Source: JBLMXQ01 sp050257855
GTDB taxonomy: Bacteria; Acidobacteriota; Vicinamibacteria; Vicinamibacterales; CAVVIG01
Assembly (NCBI GenBank): GCA_050257855.1
Contig: JBLMXQ010000071.1
Location: 1 to 35,720, forward strand
Direction: 5' to 3'
Length of the DNA: 35,720 nucleotides
Under the pieces are notes generated by a model. It made no database searches, had not been told where the DNA came from, and was given only the letters and a program-made list of their open reading frames with translations. Both the position numbers and the translations under genes were made by a program. Shown here piece by piece: positions 1 through 8,403 of this stretch (its first letter is position 1; each line of letters opens with the position of its first letter).

Positions 1-86
1 CGGACGACGGTCTCGACGGCGGTCGGCTGTCGGAGTCCATGGCGGCGGGCCGGCAGGCCGCCGCGACGAGGTATTCTGACTCCTGA
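1..86 (+). CDS. 3' end of an unidentified gene (partial)
   Basis: One frame, read from base 3, is open from the window edge to a TGA at 84-86 and would encode a 27-residue C-terminus ending in RYSDS. Its third codon positions are mostly G or C, as in the real genes nearby, which is why this frame is preferred over the other two. The fragment is too short to recognise. The stop codon lies at the start of a small direct repeat (CTGACTCCTGACT, 76-101) that fills the gap to tlyA. The stretch could equally be non-coding. Confidence 0.25.
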   Translation, partial: DDGLDGGRLSESMAAGRQAAATRYSDS

Positions 87-101
87 CTGCTGACTCCTGA
101 C

Positions 102-839
102 ATGCGCAAGTCCCGTCTCGACCTCGCACTCGTGGATCGCGGTTTCGTACCCACGCGGGAACGCGCGCGCGCGCTGATCCTCGCGGGCCAGGTCCTCGTC
201 AACGGGCACCCGGCGCGGAAAGCGGGAGAGGCCGTCACGGCAGACGATGAGATCCGGCTCACGGCACCCGACCATCCGTATGTGGGCCGCGGCGGCCTCA
301 AGCTCGCGCGCGCGCTCGACGTATTCGGGATCGACGTGGCGGGACGAACGGCGCTCGACATCGGCGCCTCGACCGGCGGGTTCACCGACGTCCTGCTCCA
401 GCGCGGCGCGGCGCACGTGGTCGCGCTCGACGTCGGCCACGGTCAGCTCGACTGGCGGCTGCGGAACGATCCGCGCGTGACCGTCCGCGAAGGCGTCAAC
501 GCCCGCGCGCTCACCCGTGCCGATGTTCCGCCCGCCGTCGATCTGGCCACGATCGACGTCTCGTTCATCTCCCTCGCGCACATCCTGCCGGCAGTCGCAG
601 CGCTGCTGCCGCCGCGCGCCGACGTCGTCGCCCTGGTCAAGCCGCAGTTCGAGGCGGGGCGCAGCGAGGTCGGCCGTCACGGGCTCGTCACCGATCCCGC
701 GGTCCACGAGGCGGTCCTGGCGCGCGTCACCGCGGACGCCGCGGCCTGCGGGCTCGTGCGCGCCGGAATGACGGAGTCGCCCATCACCGGCGCGACCGGC
801 AACCGCGAATTCTTCCTCCATCTGCGTCATGGCGTTTGA
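102..839 (+). CDS. tlyA: TlyA-family rRNA 2'-O-methyltransferase
   Basis: This 245-residue protein has an N-terminal S4 RNA-binding domain (about residues 3-60, with SRLDLALVDRG and ARALILAGQVLVNG) followed by an FtsJ-like Rossmann methyltransferase domain. The SAM-binding loop is ALDIGASTGGFTDVLL and a downstream acidic motif is DLATIDVSFISL. Family members 2'-O-methylate cytidines in 16S and 23S rRNA; the older name is hemolysin A. Length matches the family. The ATG at 102 places the S4 domain at the very N-terminus, as expected. It overlaps panE by 11 bases, so translation is probably coupled. A TATTCT hexamer at 72-77 could be a -10 box, but I see no -35. Confidence 0.93.
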   Translation: MRKSRLDLALVDRGFVPTRERARALILAGQVLVNGHPARKAGEAVTADDEIRLTAPDHPYVGRGGLKLARALDVFGIDVAGRTALDIGASTGGFTDVLLQRGAAHVVALDVGHGQLDWRLRNDPRVTVREGVNARALTRADVPPAVDLATIDVSFISLAHILPAVAALLPPRADVVALVKPQFEAGRSEVGRHGLVTDPAVHEAVLARVTADAAACGLVRAGMTESPITGATGNREFFLHLRHGV

Positions 840-1743
840 TCACGTCGTCGTGCTCGGCGCCGGCGCGATCGGCAGCGTGTACGCCGCGAAGCTCTCCGAT
901 GCGATCGACGTCACCATCGTCGCGCGCGAGGCGCATGTCGGCGCCATCCTTCGCGCCGGGCTTCGCCTGACCGGCCTGGAGGAGCGGACGGTCGGCGTCC
1001 GCGCCGTGACAGCGCTCGAGCAGGTGGAGCCGCGGACGCTCGTCCTGCTGACGACGAAGGTGAACGGCAACCGCGCGGCGATCGGCTCGATCGCTGCCGG
1101 CCTGCGCGACGATACGGTCGTCCTGTGCGTCCAGAACGGCCTCGACGGCGAGGTCATCGTGAAGGATGAAATCGCCAGGCGGCACGCCGGCTGCCAGGCG
1201 GCCGTGCTGCGGGCCGTGACCCAGTGCGGTGCGATCTTCCTCGAGCCGGGCCTCGTCGACCTCAAAGTGGCCGGCGAGACGATTCTCGAGCCTCACGGCC
1301 GGAGCCGCGAGATCGTGGATCTGCTGACCGCCGCCGGCCTGCCCGCTCGCGTGTCCGACCGCATCGCCGTGGAGATCTGGCGCAAGCTGATCTTCAACTG
1401 CGTCATCAATCCGATCACGTCGATCGCCGGGACGGAGGTCGGCGGCATCGCGAACCCCCAGCTCGATCCGCTCAAGCGGCTCGTCGTCGACGAATGCGTG
1501 AAGGTCGCGCATGCGGTGGGCGTCGAGTTCGACGAGGATCTCGTGCGCGCGGTCGGCGAAATCTACGGGCCGTCGCGCAATGTCGCGTCGATGCGTCAGG
1601 ACCTGCTCAGGGGCAGGCCGACCGAAATCGCTTACATGAATGGCGCGGTGGTGGCGCTCGGCCGCCGGCTCGGCATGGAGTGCCCGGTGAACTCCGCCCT
1701 CGTCGCGATGATCAGAGCGATGGAAGGTAAGATAGCGGGCTGA
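829..1743 (+). CDS. panE: 2-dehydropantoate 2-reductase
   Basis: This 304-residue protein starts with a Rossmann NADPH-binding loop (VLGAGAIGSVYAAKL) and continues with the family motif LTTKVN and a C-terminal helical domain containing KLIFNCVINPITSIAGT, which carries the catalytic Lys and the substrate-binding Asn. It would reduce ketopantoate to pantoate in coenzyme A synthesis; some family members act on other 2-oxo acids, so the substrate is inferred. The start overlaps the end of tlyA by 11 bases and the TGA shares one base with the nadK ATG, making a three-gene translationally coupled unit. Confidence 0.9.
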   Translation: MAFDHVVVLGAGAIGSVYAAKLSDAIDVTIVAREAHVGAILRAGLRLTGLEERTVGVRAVTALEQVEPRTLVLLTTKVNGNRAAIGSIAAGLRDDTVVLCVQNGLDGEVIVKDEIARRHAGCQAAVLRAVTQCGAIFLEPGLVDLKVAGETILEPHGRSREIVDLLTAAGLPARVSDRIAVEIWRKLIFNCVINPITSIAGTEVGGIANPQLDPLKRLVVDECVKVAHAVGVEFDEDLVRAVGEIYGPSRNVASMRQDLLRGRPTEIAYMNGAVVALGRRLGMECPVNSALVAMIRAMEGKIAG

Positions 1744-2633
1744 TGGAGGCTGCCACGAAGGTTTCCCGGGTCGGCATCGTCGCCAAATCGCACCTGCGCG
1801 AGGCGGCGCCGCATCTGACGGAGATCGAGTCCTGGCTGGCTGCGCGCGGCGCGGAAGCGGTGTTCGAGACGGAGACAGCGGCGCTCGTGCCCGGCGGCGG
1901 CGATCGGTTCGCGTGCGATCGGACCGACCTCGTCGAGCGCGTGGACATGGTGCTCGTGCTCGGCGGCGACGGCACGCTGCTCAGCATGGCCGACCGCATC
2001 GCGGCGGCCGGCTGCCGGATTCCCATTCTCGGCGTGAACTTCGGCAGCCTCGGATTCCTCACCGAGGTGACGCTCCCCGAGCTCTATCCCTCGCTCGAAG
2101 CGGCGCTGTCGGGCAGGGCGCGCATCGAGGAACGCCTGATGCTGCGCTCGACGACCGAGCGCGACGGCCGCCGGTTCGCCGAGCACCTCGTGCTGAACGA
2201 CGTCGTCATCACCAAGGGCGCGCGCTCGCGGATGATCGACCTGTCGGTCTGGGTGGCGGACGAGTTCCTGACGCGCGTGCGGGCGGACGGCCTCATCGTC
2301 GCCACGCCGACCGGTTCGACCGCCTACAACCTCGCCGCCGGCGGCCCGATCGTCCAGCCGAACGTGGACGCGCTCGTCATCAACCCGATTGCGCCGCACA
2401 CGCTGACCAACCGGCCCATCGTCATTCCGGCGAGCGCGACCATCCGCGTCGATCCGATGATGGAGGACGTCGAGGAGGTCTTCATCACCTTCGACGGCCA
2501 GGCCGGCTTCGACCTCCGCGCGCGAGACACCGTGCGCATCTGCCGCTCCGAGACGCCGCTCCGCCTCGTCAAGCCGACGACGCGCAGCTACTATGACGTG
2601 CTGCGGCAGAAGCTCAAGTGGGGCGAACGGTAA
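1743..2633 (+). CDS. nadK: NAD kinase
   Basis: This 296-residue protein carries the diagnostic NAD kinase motifs: GGDGTLL (about residues 75-81), NFGSLGFLTE, an LND variant of the NE motif, and the loop ATPTGSTAYNLAAGGP. It phosphorylates NAD to NADP using ATP or polyphosphate in the cytosol and so supplies the NADPH that PanE needs. The ATG at 1743 overlaps the panE TGA by one base. A TAAGAT hexamer sits at 1728-1733, nine bases before the ATG, so an internal promoter cannot be excluded. Confidence 0.95.
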   Translation: MEAATKVSRVGIVAKSHLREAAPHLTEIESWLAARGAEAVFETETAALVPGGGDRFACDRTDLVERVDMVLVLGGDGTLLSMADRIAAAGCRIPILGVNFGSLGFLTEVTLPELYPSLEAALSGRARIEERLMLRSTTERDGRRFAEHLVLNDVVITKGARSRMIDLSVWVADEFLTRVRADGLIVATPTGSTAYNLAAGGPIVQPNVDALVINPIAPHTLTNRPIVIPASATIRVDPMMEDVEEVFITFDGQAGFDLRARDTVRICRSETPLRLVKPTTRSYYDVLRQKLKWGER

Positions 2634-2675
2634 CGCGGGACCGGTGGGGCGGGGCACCCGGGAGAGGACGCTTTC

Positions 2676-2737
2676 GTCGGTAGGGGACGGCCTTCAGGCC
2701 GTCCCGTGTCGGTAGGGGACGGCCTTCAGGCCGTCCC
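2676..2737. repeat. Two copies of the palindromic intergenic repeat
   Basis: Two nearly identical units begin TCGGTAGGGGACGG and contain the 20-base palindrome GGACGGCCTTCAGGCCGTCC, flanked by one more G and C. The 22-base cores lie at 2684-2705 and 2716-2737, 32 bases apart. The same core occurs at 3299-3320, in the array 18647-18842 and at 30084-30178. It can fold into a strong hairpin in either strand. This pair sits between nadK and the acetyltransferase gene. Confidence 0.9.
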
Positions 2738-2771
2738 GCGCGTGACGATTGCCGCGCCCCGGTGCGCGCCG

Positions 2772-3284
2772 ATGACGATTCGAGATGAACTGCCAGTCGA
2801 TCACGCCGCCATTCGCGAGGTGAATCGTGCCGCATTCGGGCGGGACGACGAGGCGGACCTCGTCGACCGTCTTCGCGACGCGCACCTGGTCATCCGATCG
2901 AAGGTGGCGATCGAGGCAGGACGCGTCGTCGGGCACGTGCTGTTCAGCCCGGTCCGAATCGAGACAGAGAACGGAACGGTGGCAATCGCATCGCTGGCCC
3001 CGCTGGCCGTTGCCCCGGATCGACAGCGGCATGCCATCGGCAGCGCGCTGGTCACTGACGGCATCGACGTCTGCCGCGCCGACGGCTGGCCGGCAATCGT
3101 ACTGGTCGGCGATCCGAAGTTCTATGCGCGGTTCGGTTTCTCGCGCGCGCCGGTCATCAATCTGACGAATCCCTACAGCGACGAAGCATTCCTCGGTCTC
3201 GAGCTGGTGGCTGGAGCGCTGAGCCGGCGGTCAGGGTCGGTCCGATATCCCGCAGCATTCGATGCACTGAGCGGGCACGGCTGA
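2772..3284 (+). CDS. GNAT-family N-acetyltransferase (YhbS-like)
   Basis: This 170-residue protein begins MTIRDELPVDHAAIREVNRAAFG. It has the GNAT core: the strand LAPLAVAPDRQRHAIGSALV, with the acetyl-CoA pyrophosphate loop (RQRHAIG in place of the usual RGQGIG), followed by VLVGDPKFYARFGF. It resembles the predicted acetyltransferases of COG3153. The substrate is unknown. The frame is open back to a GTG at 2706, but that extension would translate the palindromic repeat (GDGLQAVP), so I choose the ATG at 2772. Repeat copies lie on both sides of the gene in opposite orientation. Confidence 0.85.
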   Translation: MTIRDELPVDHAAIREVNRAAFGRDDEADLVDRLRDAHLVIRSKVAIEAGRVVGHVLFSPVRIETENGTVAIASLAPLAVAPDRQRHAIGSALVTDGIDVCRADGWPAIVLVGDPKFYARFGFSRAPVINLTNPYSDEAFLGLELVAGALSRRSGSVRYPAAFDALSGHG

Positions 3285-3298
3285 TTGCTCATCGGGTC

Positions 3299-3326
3299 GG
3301 GACGGCCTGAAGGCCGTCCCCTACCG
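3299..3326. repeat. Palindromic intergenic repeat, inverted copy
   Basis: One copy of the repeat with core at 3299-3320, followed by CCTACCG, which is the complement of the GTAGG that precedes the copies at 2676-2737. It is therefore in the opposite orientation. The central bases read CTGAAG where the forward copies read CTTCAG. It lies between the acetyltransferase stop and the convergent M20 peptidase gene. I see nothing else in 3327-3421. Confidence 0.88.
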
Positions 3327-3421
3327 GACCCCGGCGCGCGCGTCCACCCCAGCTGTCCTTACCTGGCCTCCCGCTCCACCCGCCCCGGCAGCCTGCCCGC
3401 GCTCGCGGGCGCCAGACGCTC

Positions 3422-4939
3422 CTACCTCGGCATCGTCAGCAGCGCCGCCATCGAGTCGATCGCATCCCACAGATTCTGGATCCGCAGGTTCTCGTTCGCC
3501 CCGTGCTGGTTGTTGTCGAAGTTGACGACGGAGAGCCCGATCGTCGGGACCTTCAGCACGTCGGTGAACACGTAGAACGGCGCGCTGCCGCCGATCGTCG
3601 GCAGGCGGACGATCTCCCCTCCCGCCGCGCCGGCCACCGCCGAGACGACCGCTTTCGCAATCGGCACGTCCATCGGCGTGCGCCCGGCCGGGTACCCGCC
3701 GGACCGGGTCACGCGCGCGATCAACGGATGCGCCGCGCGCGTCGCGGCGTCGGGATCGCCGTCCACGAGGAAATAGCCCTTCGAACGCACGTAGGCGACG
3801 AGCCGATCGAACTGCTTCTGCGGATCGATCGTCTTCACGAGCCGCAGGTCGAGACGCGCGGCCGCGGTCGCGGGAATGACGGTCCGCCCCTGGCCTCCGA
3901 CGCCGCCGCCCGACTCCATCGCGTCGATGTTCAGCGTCGGCAGGTTGTGCCGGTACTCCAGGCGCTCGTCCGGATTCTCCGGCTGTGAGAAGCCGAACGT
4001 CTTCATCAGCATCGGCGCGACGTTCGGAATCTCGTCGAGCGCCTGCCGCTCGATGGGCGTGAGCGGCGTCACGTCGTCGTAGAAGCCCGGCACCAGGATG
4101 CGGCCGTGATCGTCCTTCATGCCGCCGAGCAGCCGGGAGAGCTCGAGCGCCGGATTGGGTGCCCAGTTGCCGTAGTTGCCGCTGTGCAGGTCGTGCGCCG
4201 GGCCGTAGACGGTGATGGTGGCCGTCTCGATGCCGCGCGCGCCGAAGAAGAGCGTCGCGCGGCCGCTCGCGTGGCGCGGCCCGTCGACCATCATCAGCAC
4301 GTCACCGCGGATCCTGTCGCCGTGCTCGCGGATGACGCGCTCGAGGTTCGGCGATCCGGCCTCCTCGTCTCCCTCGAGGATGACCTTCACGTTCGACGTC
4401 AGCGGAATCCCGAGCGCGTCGAGCGCGTCGACGCCGCTCAGGAACGCGACGATCGGCGACTTGTCGTCGGATGCCGAGCGTCCGTAGACGCGCCACTCGG
4501 AATCGACCGGAGCATGCAGGTCCTCGACCTTCAACGTGCGGCCGTCGGTCGCGACGACGACAGGAGTGAACGGCGGCGAGTGCGTCCACTCGCGCGGGTT
4601 CACCGGCTGGCCGTCGTAGTGGAAATAGAAGCCGATGGTGCGCGTCGCGCCGGGGACGCGCCGCTCGGCGAAGACGACCGGCGAACCGGCCGTCGGCACG
4701 ATCTCCGCAGTGAAGTGCCGATCGCCGAACATCCGGACGAGCGCCTCGGCGTTGCGCTGGATGTCCGCCTTGTTCGCGGCGACGTTGGGCAGCGACAGCC
4801 ACGCGAACAGATTGCCGAGCACGCTGGTCTCGTGGGCGGTCCGCCAGGCCCGCACGCGCTCGACGGGAGTCTGCGGAGCAGCGGCCATCGCCGCGGCAGC
4901 GAGACACACGCTCAACGCAGGACGGAGTCGTTTGAACAT
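3422..4939 (-). CDS. Secreted M20-family metallopeptidase
   Basis: This 505-residue protein has an N-terminal signal peptide (MFKRLRPALSVCLAAAAMAAA) and the full set of M20 zinc-binding and catalytic motifs in order: FHYDGQP (His and Asp), SDDKSP (bridging Asp), EGDEEAGSPN (catalytic Glu and metal Glu), VDGP, and a C-terminal NQHGANEN with the last His. A lid or dimerisation domain lies in the middle. It probably cleaves dipeptides or other short peptides in the periplasm; the exact substrate is not visible. It is a single gene, with TACCAT seven bases before the ATG and no clear Shine-Dalgarno. Confidence 0.9.
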   Translation of the reverse strand: MFKRLRPALSVCLAAAAMAAAPQTPVERVRAWRTAHETSVLGNLFAWLSLPNVAANKADIQRNAEALVRMFGDRHFTAEIVPTAGSPVVFAERRVPGATRTIGFYFHYDGQPVNPREWTHSPPFTPVVVATDGRTLKVEDLHAPVDSEWRVYGRSASDDKSPIVAFLSGVDALDALGIPLTSNVKVILEGDEEAGSPNLERVIREHGDRIRGDVLMMVDGPRHASGRATLFFGARGIETATITVYGPAHDLHSGNYGNWAPNPALELSRLLGGMKDDHGRILVPGFYDDVTPLTPIERQALDEIPNVAPMLMKTFGFSQPENPDERLEYRHNLPTLNIDAMESGGGVGGQGRTVIPATAAARLDLRLVKTIDPQKQFDRLVAYVRSKGYFLVDGDPDAATRAAHPLIARVTRSGGYPAGRTPMDVPIAKAVVSAVAGAAGGEIVRLPTIGGSAPFYVFTDVLKVPTIGLSVVNFDNNQHGANENLRIQNLWDAIDSMAALLTMPR

Positions 4940-4946
4940 GAGGCGT

Positions 4947-4952
4947 ATGGTA
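4947..4952 (-). promoter_or_regulatory. Candidate -10 box of the M20 peptidase gene
   Basis: On the minus strand the hexamer TACCAT ends seven bases before the ATG at 4939. This spacing would place the transcription start at or near the start codon. No good -35 hexamer is visible. It is one of several genes in the window with this arrangement. Confidence 0.35.
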
Positions 4953-4960
4953 AACCCTTC

Positions 4961-5035
4961 GGGAGGGCTCAGGGCCGAGGGCCAAGGGCCAAGGGCTGAC
5001 GGCCGGCAAGGGCTCGGGCCCGGAGGGGCGGCCCG
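4961..5035. repeat. G-rich low-complexity spacer with G-quadruplex potential
   Basis: On the plus strand, six GGG runs occur between 4961 and 4995, separated by loops of 1-4 bases (GGGAGGGCTCAGGG, then AGGGCCA repeats); more runs follow near 5010-5018. The pattern satisfies the simple G3 plus short-loop rule for a quadruplex. It fills the gap between the VWA gene's stop and the M20 gene's start. A related GGGCTCGGGGCTGAGGG sequence lies after the HU gene, so this is probably a genome-wide spacer sequence. Confidence 0.5.
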
Positions 5036-5039
5036 GACC

Positions 5040-5996
5040 CTAACGCCAGTAGCCGCGACGCGCCTGCACGTCGGCCGAGCGGTCCTTCACACGCAGCGTG
5101 ATCGTGTGCCAGCCGGGCCGATCGACGCCGCTCGGGACGTACATCAGCAGGTAGCGATTCTGGAACTCGCGAACGGCGGACCCGAAGGCGTCCGCGAGGT
5201 CGCGGTCGTCGGCGTGAAGCAGCCGTCCGCCGGTGGCGGCGGCGATCGCGGGCAGGAACTCGCCCGCACCGATGCCGGCCAGGTGCGCAAGCTCGCCGGG
5301 CCGCCATCTCCGATCCGGATTCCGCATCAGCAGATCCACGGCGCGCTCGGACCCGACCGCCTCTGTCGTCACCGCGTAGACGACCCCGTCCGACTGCATG
5401 GCCGCATCCACGACGGCGGGCGCCGTCAGCCAGCTGGACGTATCCAGACCGTCGCTGAAGATCAGCGCCAGCGTGCGCGAGGAGCCGCCCGCTTCCAGCA
5501 GCAGACCGGAGTACGCCGCATCGTACAGCGAGGTGCCGCCGCCGGCCGAGACCGCGGCGAGGGCGTCGAGCAGCCGCGTCCGGTCGGCCGTCAGTGCGGT
5601 TCGCTCGGTGACCTGGTGCGAGAAGGTGACGAGCGCCGCCCGGTCGATTCCCCGAAGCGCTCCGACAGCGGCGCGGCCCGCGGCGAGCAGCGACTGGAGT
5701 CGCGGGCCGGCTACGCTTCCGCTCACGTCCAGCACAAACACGAGGTTCACCGGAATCGATTCGACGCTCACGAACCGGACGGCTTGCGGAACGCCGTTGT
5801 CGCGCAGCTCGAAGTCCTCGGCGCTCAGCCCGCCGACCGGCCTGCCGCTGCGGGTCACGAGGGCATCCACTTTCACCGCGTCAACGCCGGCGCGAAACCG
5901 CGGCGGCGACTGGCGGACCGGCCCGGGAGCCGCGGACGTCAGCGCCGTCGCCGCGCACGCGAGCACCGCGAGCGCGGCTCTATCGCTCGTCCTCAT
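5040..5996 (-). CDS. Secreted VWFA-domain protein (acidobacterial type)
   Basis: This 318-residue protein has a signal peptide (MRTSDRAALAVLACAATALTSAA) and then a short beta domain (VDALVTRSGRPVGGLSAEDFELRDNG) typical of the acidobacterial VWFA-related family. A von Willebrand A domain follows, with the MIDAS motif D90-x-S92-x-S94 in FVLDVSGSV. A GGGTSLYDA motif supplies the MIDAS Thr and a FSDGLDT motif the later Asp. It presumably binds a ligand through a divalent metal in the periplasm or on the surface; the partner is unknown. It is the last gene of the ruvX operon and overlaps the TPR gene by 17 bases. Confidence 0.85.
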   Translation of the reverse strand: MRTSDRAALAVLACAATALTSAAPGPVRQSPPRFRAGVDAVKVDALVTRSGRPVGGLSAEDFELRDNGVPQAVRFVSVESIPVNLVFVLDVSGSVAGPRLQSLLAAGRAAVGALRGIDRAALVTFSHQVTERTALTADRTRLLDALAAVSAGGGTSLYDAAYSGLLLEAGGSSRTLALIFSDGLDTSSWLTAPAVVDAAMQSDGVVYAVTTEAVGSERAVDLLMRNPDRRWRPGELAHLAGIGAGEFLPAIAAATGGRLLHADDRDLADAFGSAVREFQNRYLLMYVPSGVDRPGWHTITLRVKDRSADVQARRGYWR

Positions 5997-7350
5997 GCGA
6001 TCGACTCCGGCGCGCGATGTCTTCGAGCCAGTCGGAAACGCGCCACGCCTGGCCCATGTCGTACAGCCACCACGGATCGCTGCTGAAGTTGCGCGTCGGC
6101 GAGCCAGTCAGATGCTCCCGCAGCAGCTGCGCGGCACCGGCGCGGTCGCCGAGGCTCTCGGCCATGACATGGCTCAGCGCCACCGCGGCCGACTGGCCGT
6201 TCGGATATGCCTGAAGAGCCGCCCGGTAGTCGCCGGCCGCTTCCTCCGGCTTTCTTTCCGCCTCCGCAAGCGCACCGAGCAGCAGCGATCGCCAGTAGGC
6301 AGGAACCGGCGCCAGCGACGCCGACTCGACGCGCGCCAGATCTCGGGCCGCGGACTGCGGATCGCCCTTCGTGAGCCGCAGGCGCGCCAGCCGGATCCAC
6401 GCTTCCTCCAACCCGGGATCGAGAGCCACGGCTCGCTCGTAGTCGGCAGCCGCGCGCGCCTCTTCGTTCGCGACGACGGGCTGGCGATCGGGCCAGTTCG
6501 CGAGCGTCGCGCCGGGAGGCAGGCTCGCCATGGATCGCGCCGCCGATTCGCGCGCAGATCCGCGGCCCAGAACGAGCCAGGGATCTCGTGGCAACCACGC
6601 CAGGCATCGGTCGAACTGCGCGAGGGCCAGCCCCTGCTGCTGGCTCGACGTCAGCAGGACCCCGGCCGCTCTGCACCACGCTCCAGCGAACCCGGGGTCG
6701 AGCGGCACGAGCAGGTCGGGCAGATAGACGTCCGCGAATCGCAGGTTGATTGCGAGCAGACCGGCCGCACCATCGCGCCAGGCCGCGGCCGCCACCGCCG
6801 TGTGCAGCCCGACGGCAGCCCGGAGCTGCGCCACAATCGGGGTCGGCAGTCCGCGCTGCCAGTCCTGCCACTCCCGGGCGCCTGCCGAACCGGCGCCTCC
6901 CCGCGCACCACGCACCGGGGACGGATGAGGAGCGGCCACCGCGCCCGCGTAGACCGCGTCATACGCGCGCTCGATCTGCTCGGTCAGCGCCGCCCGTCGC
7001 CTTCTATATCGGTCGAGATCCGAGGCAGCGCGCGGCTCCGCATCCAGCTTTGCGAGCTCGACGAACAACTGCTTCAGGGCGGCGACGATCCCCGCGAACC
7101 GCTGGACCGCGCGCTGGAGGTCTTCGGCGGTCCACGACGCGAGCGCGTTCACCGCATCCGCGGCGTTGCCGTTTCCGTACTGCCGGACGAGCTCGGAGTA
7201 CCGTTTCGTGAGGGATGGGATCGGATCGTCCGAGGCCGCCGCGGCGTGAACGGGCACCGGGTGCACCCACGCGAGCGCGAGCGCTCCGACAACGCCGCCC
7301 AGCAGGGCGAGACACGCGCCGTATCCGGGTCGCACTCCTCTGACCAACAC
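5980..7350 (-). CDS. Exported TPR-like protein of unknown function
   Basis: This 456-residue protein has an N-terminal hydrophobic segment (CLALLGGVVGALALAWVHPVPVHAAAA), likely a signal peptide or anchor. An alpha-helical region follows, and helix-turn-helix repeats of the TPR kind begin around residue 300 (ADYERAVALDPGLEEAWIRLARLRLTKGDPQSAARDL). I do not recognise a named family. The GTG start is chosen because GAAGGG, overlapping the mltG stop, lies nine bases upstream; the gap to mltG is 12 bases. It overlaps the VWA gene by 17 bases, so the two are probably translated together and may form an exported pair. Confidence 0.75.
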   Translation of the reverse strand: MLVRGVRPGYGACLALLGGVVGALALAWVHPVPVHAAAASDDPIPSLTKRYSELVRQYGNGNAADAVNALASWTAEDLQRAVQRFAGIVAALKQLFVELAKLDAEPRAASDLDRYRRRRAALTEQIERAYDAVYAGAVAAPHPSPVRGARGGAGSAGAREWQDWQRGLPTPIVAQLRAAVGLHTAVAAAAWRDGAAGLLAINLRFADVYLPDLLVPLDPGFAGAWCRAAGVLLTSSQQQGLALAQFDRCLAWLPRDPWLVLGRGSARESAARSMASLPPGATLANWPDRQPVVANEEARAAADYERAVALDPGLEEAWIRLARLRLTKGDPQSAARDLARVESASLAPVPAYWRSLLLGALAEAERKPEEAAGDYRAALQAYPNGQSAAVALSHVMAESLGDRAGAAQLLREHLTGSPTRNFSSDPWWLYDMGQAWRVSDWLEDIARRSRSHEDER

Positions 7351-7362
7351 CGTACTGGCCCT

Positions 7363-8403
7363 TCAGCGTCTGCCCCGCTCGCGCTTTTCCCTGAAATACA
7401 GCACCTGATATTTCCGCACGTTGCGGTTGTGTTCGGCCAGCGTCGTCGCGAACACGTGCGACCCGTCGTTGCGGCTCACGAAGTACAGGTAGTCGGCGAC
7501 GGCCGGATGGACGACGGCTTCGAGAGAGGCGCGGCCGGGCGCGGCAATCGGACCGGGCGGCAGTCCGACATGACGATACGTGTTGTATGGAGAGTCCATC
7601 TGCAGATCGTCGCGGCGCAGGTTGCCGGTGTACTTCCCCTCGCGCTCCAGCGCGTAGATGATTGTGGGATCACACTGCAGGCCCATTCCGATCCGCAGCC
7701 GGTTCTCGTAGACGGCCGCCACGATCGGGCGCTCGTCCGGCCGCGCGGTCTCCTTCTCCACGATCGACGCGAGCGTCACGACCTGATGCGGCGTGAGCCC
7801 GCGTGCGTCGGCGGCGGCCCGGACGTCCGCCGCGAACACGTGCTTGAAGCGCTCCACCATCACCTGGACGAGCTCTTTCGCGCCGATGTGCCTGGCCACG
7901 GTGTACGTCTCGGGGAACAGATAGCCTTCGAGGTCCTGCGCCTGCGGGTCGAGCGCCCGGATCGTCGATGCGTCCCGGGCGGCTGCAGTGAACGCGTCCG
8001 CGGTGCCGAGCCCGTGCGCCTCGAAAATCCTCGCCATCTCGGCGATCGTGAGTCCTTCCGGGAACGTCACGCTGACGACGTAGACTTCGCCGCGCACCAG
8101 CTTCCCGATGACGTCGTAGGGCGTCATGGCATCGGCGAAGCGATACTCGCCCGCCTTCAGGTGCCGGCCTTGCCCGGTCAGATAGAGAGCCGCGCGCCAC
8201 GTCACGTGATCGCGGACGACGCCGGCGGCGACGAGCCGGTCGCCGATGGCTTTCGTGCCCGCCCCGGGCGGAACGTCCACGAACTGCTCGCTGCCGCCGT
8301 AGCCACGATACGGCCGATGCAGTCGCGCGTACAGCACGCCGGCGGGAACGGCCGCCGCGATGAGGACGGCCAGCACGACGATCAACAAGACGAGTCGTTT
8401 CAT
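7363..8403 (-). CDS. mltG: Endolytic murein transglycosylase MltG
   Basis: This 346-residue protein has one N-terminal membrane anchor (MKRLVLLIVVLAVLIAAAVPAG) and a YceG domain. The catalytic Glu is E216 in ASIVEKET, followed by the conserved RLRIGMGLQCDPTIIYAL and the SPYNTYRHVGLPPGPI substrate-groove motif. MltG cleaves nascent glycan strands at the inner membrane and sets the end of peptidoglycan synthesis. The length fits the family. Its ATG overlaps the ruvX TGA in an ATGA, a gene pairing seen in many bacteria. Confidence 0.95.
   Translation of the reverse strand: MKRLVLLIVVLAVLIAAAVPAGVLYARLHRPYRGYGGSEQFVDVPPGAGTKAIGDRLVAAGVVRDHVTWRAALYLTGQGRHLKAGEYRFADAMTPYDVIGKLVRGEVYVVSVTFPEGLTIAEMARIFEAHGLGTADAFTAAARDASTIRALDPQAQDLEGYLFPETYTVARHIGAKELVQVMVERFKHVFAADVRAAADARGLTPHQVVTLASIVEKETARPDERPIVAAVYENRLRIGMGLQCDPTIIYALEREGKYTGNLRRDDLQMDSPYNTYRHVGLPPGPIAAPGRASLEAVVHPAVADYLYFVSRNDGSHVFATTLAEHNRNVRKYQVLYFREKRERGRR

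Noticed and set aside
2706..2771. GTG start at 2706 for the acetyltransferase
   Set aside because: It would translate the palindromic repeat into the protein; the GNAT domain begins at the ATG at 2772.
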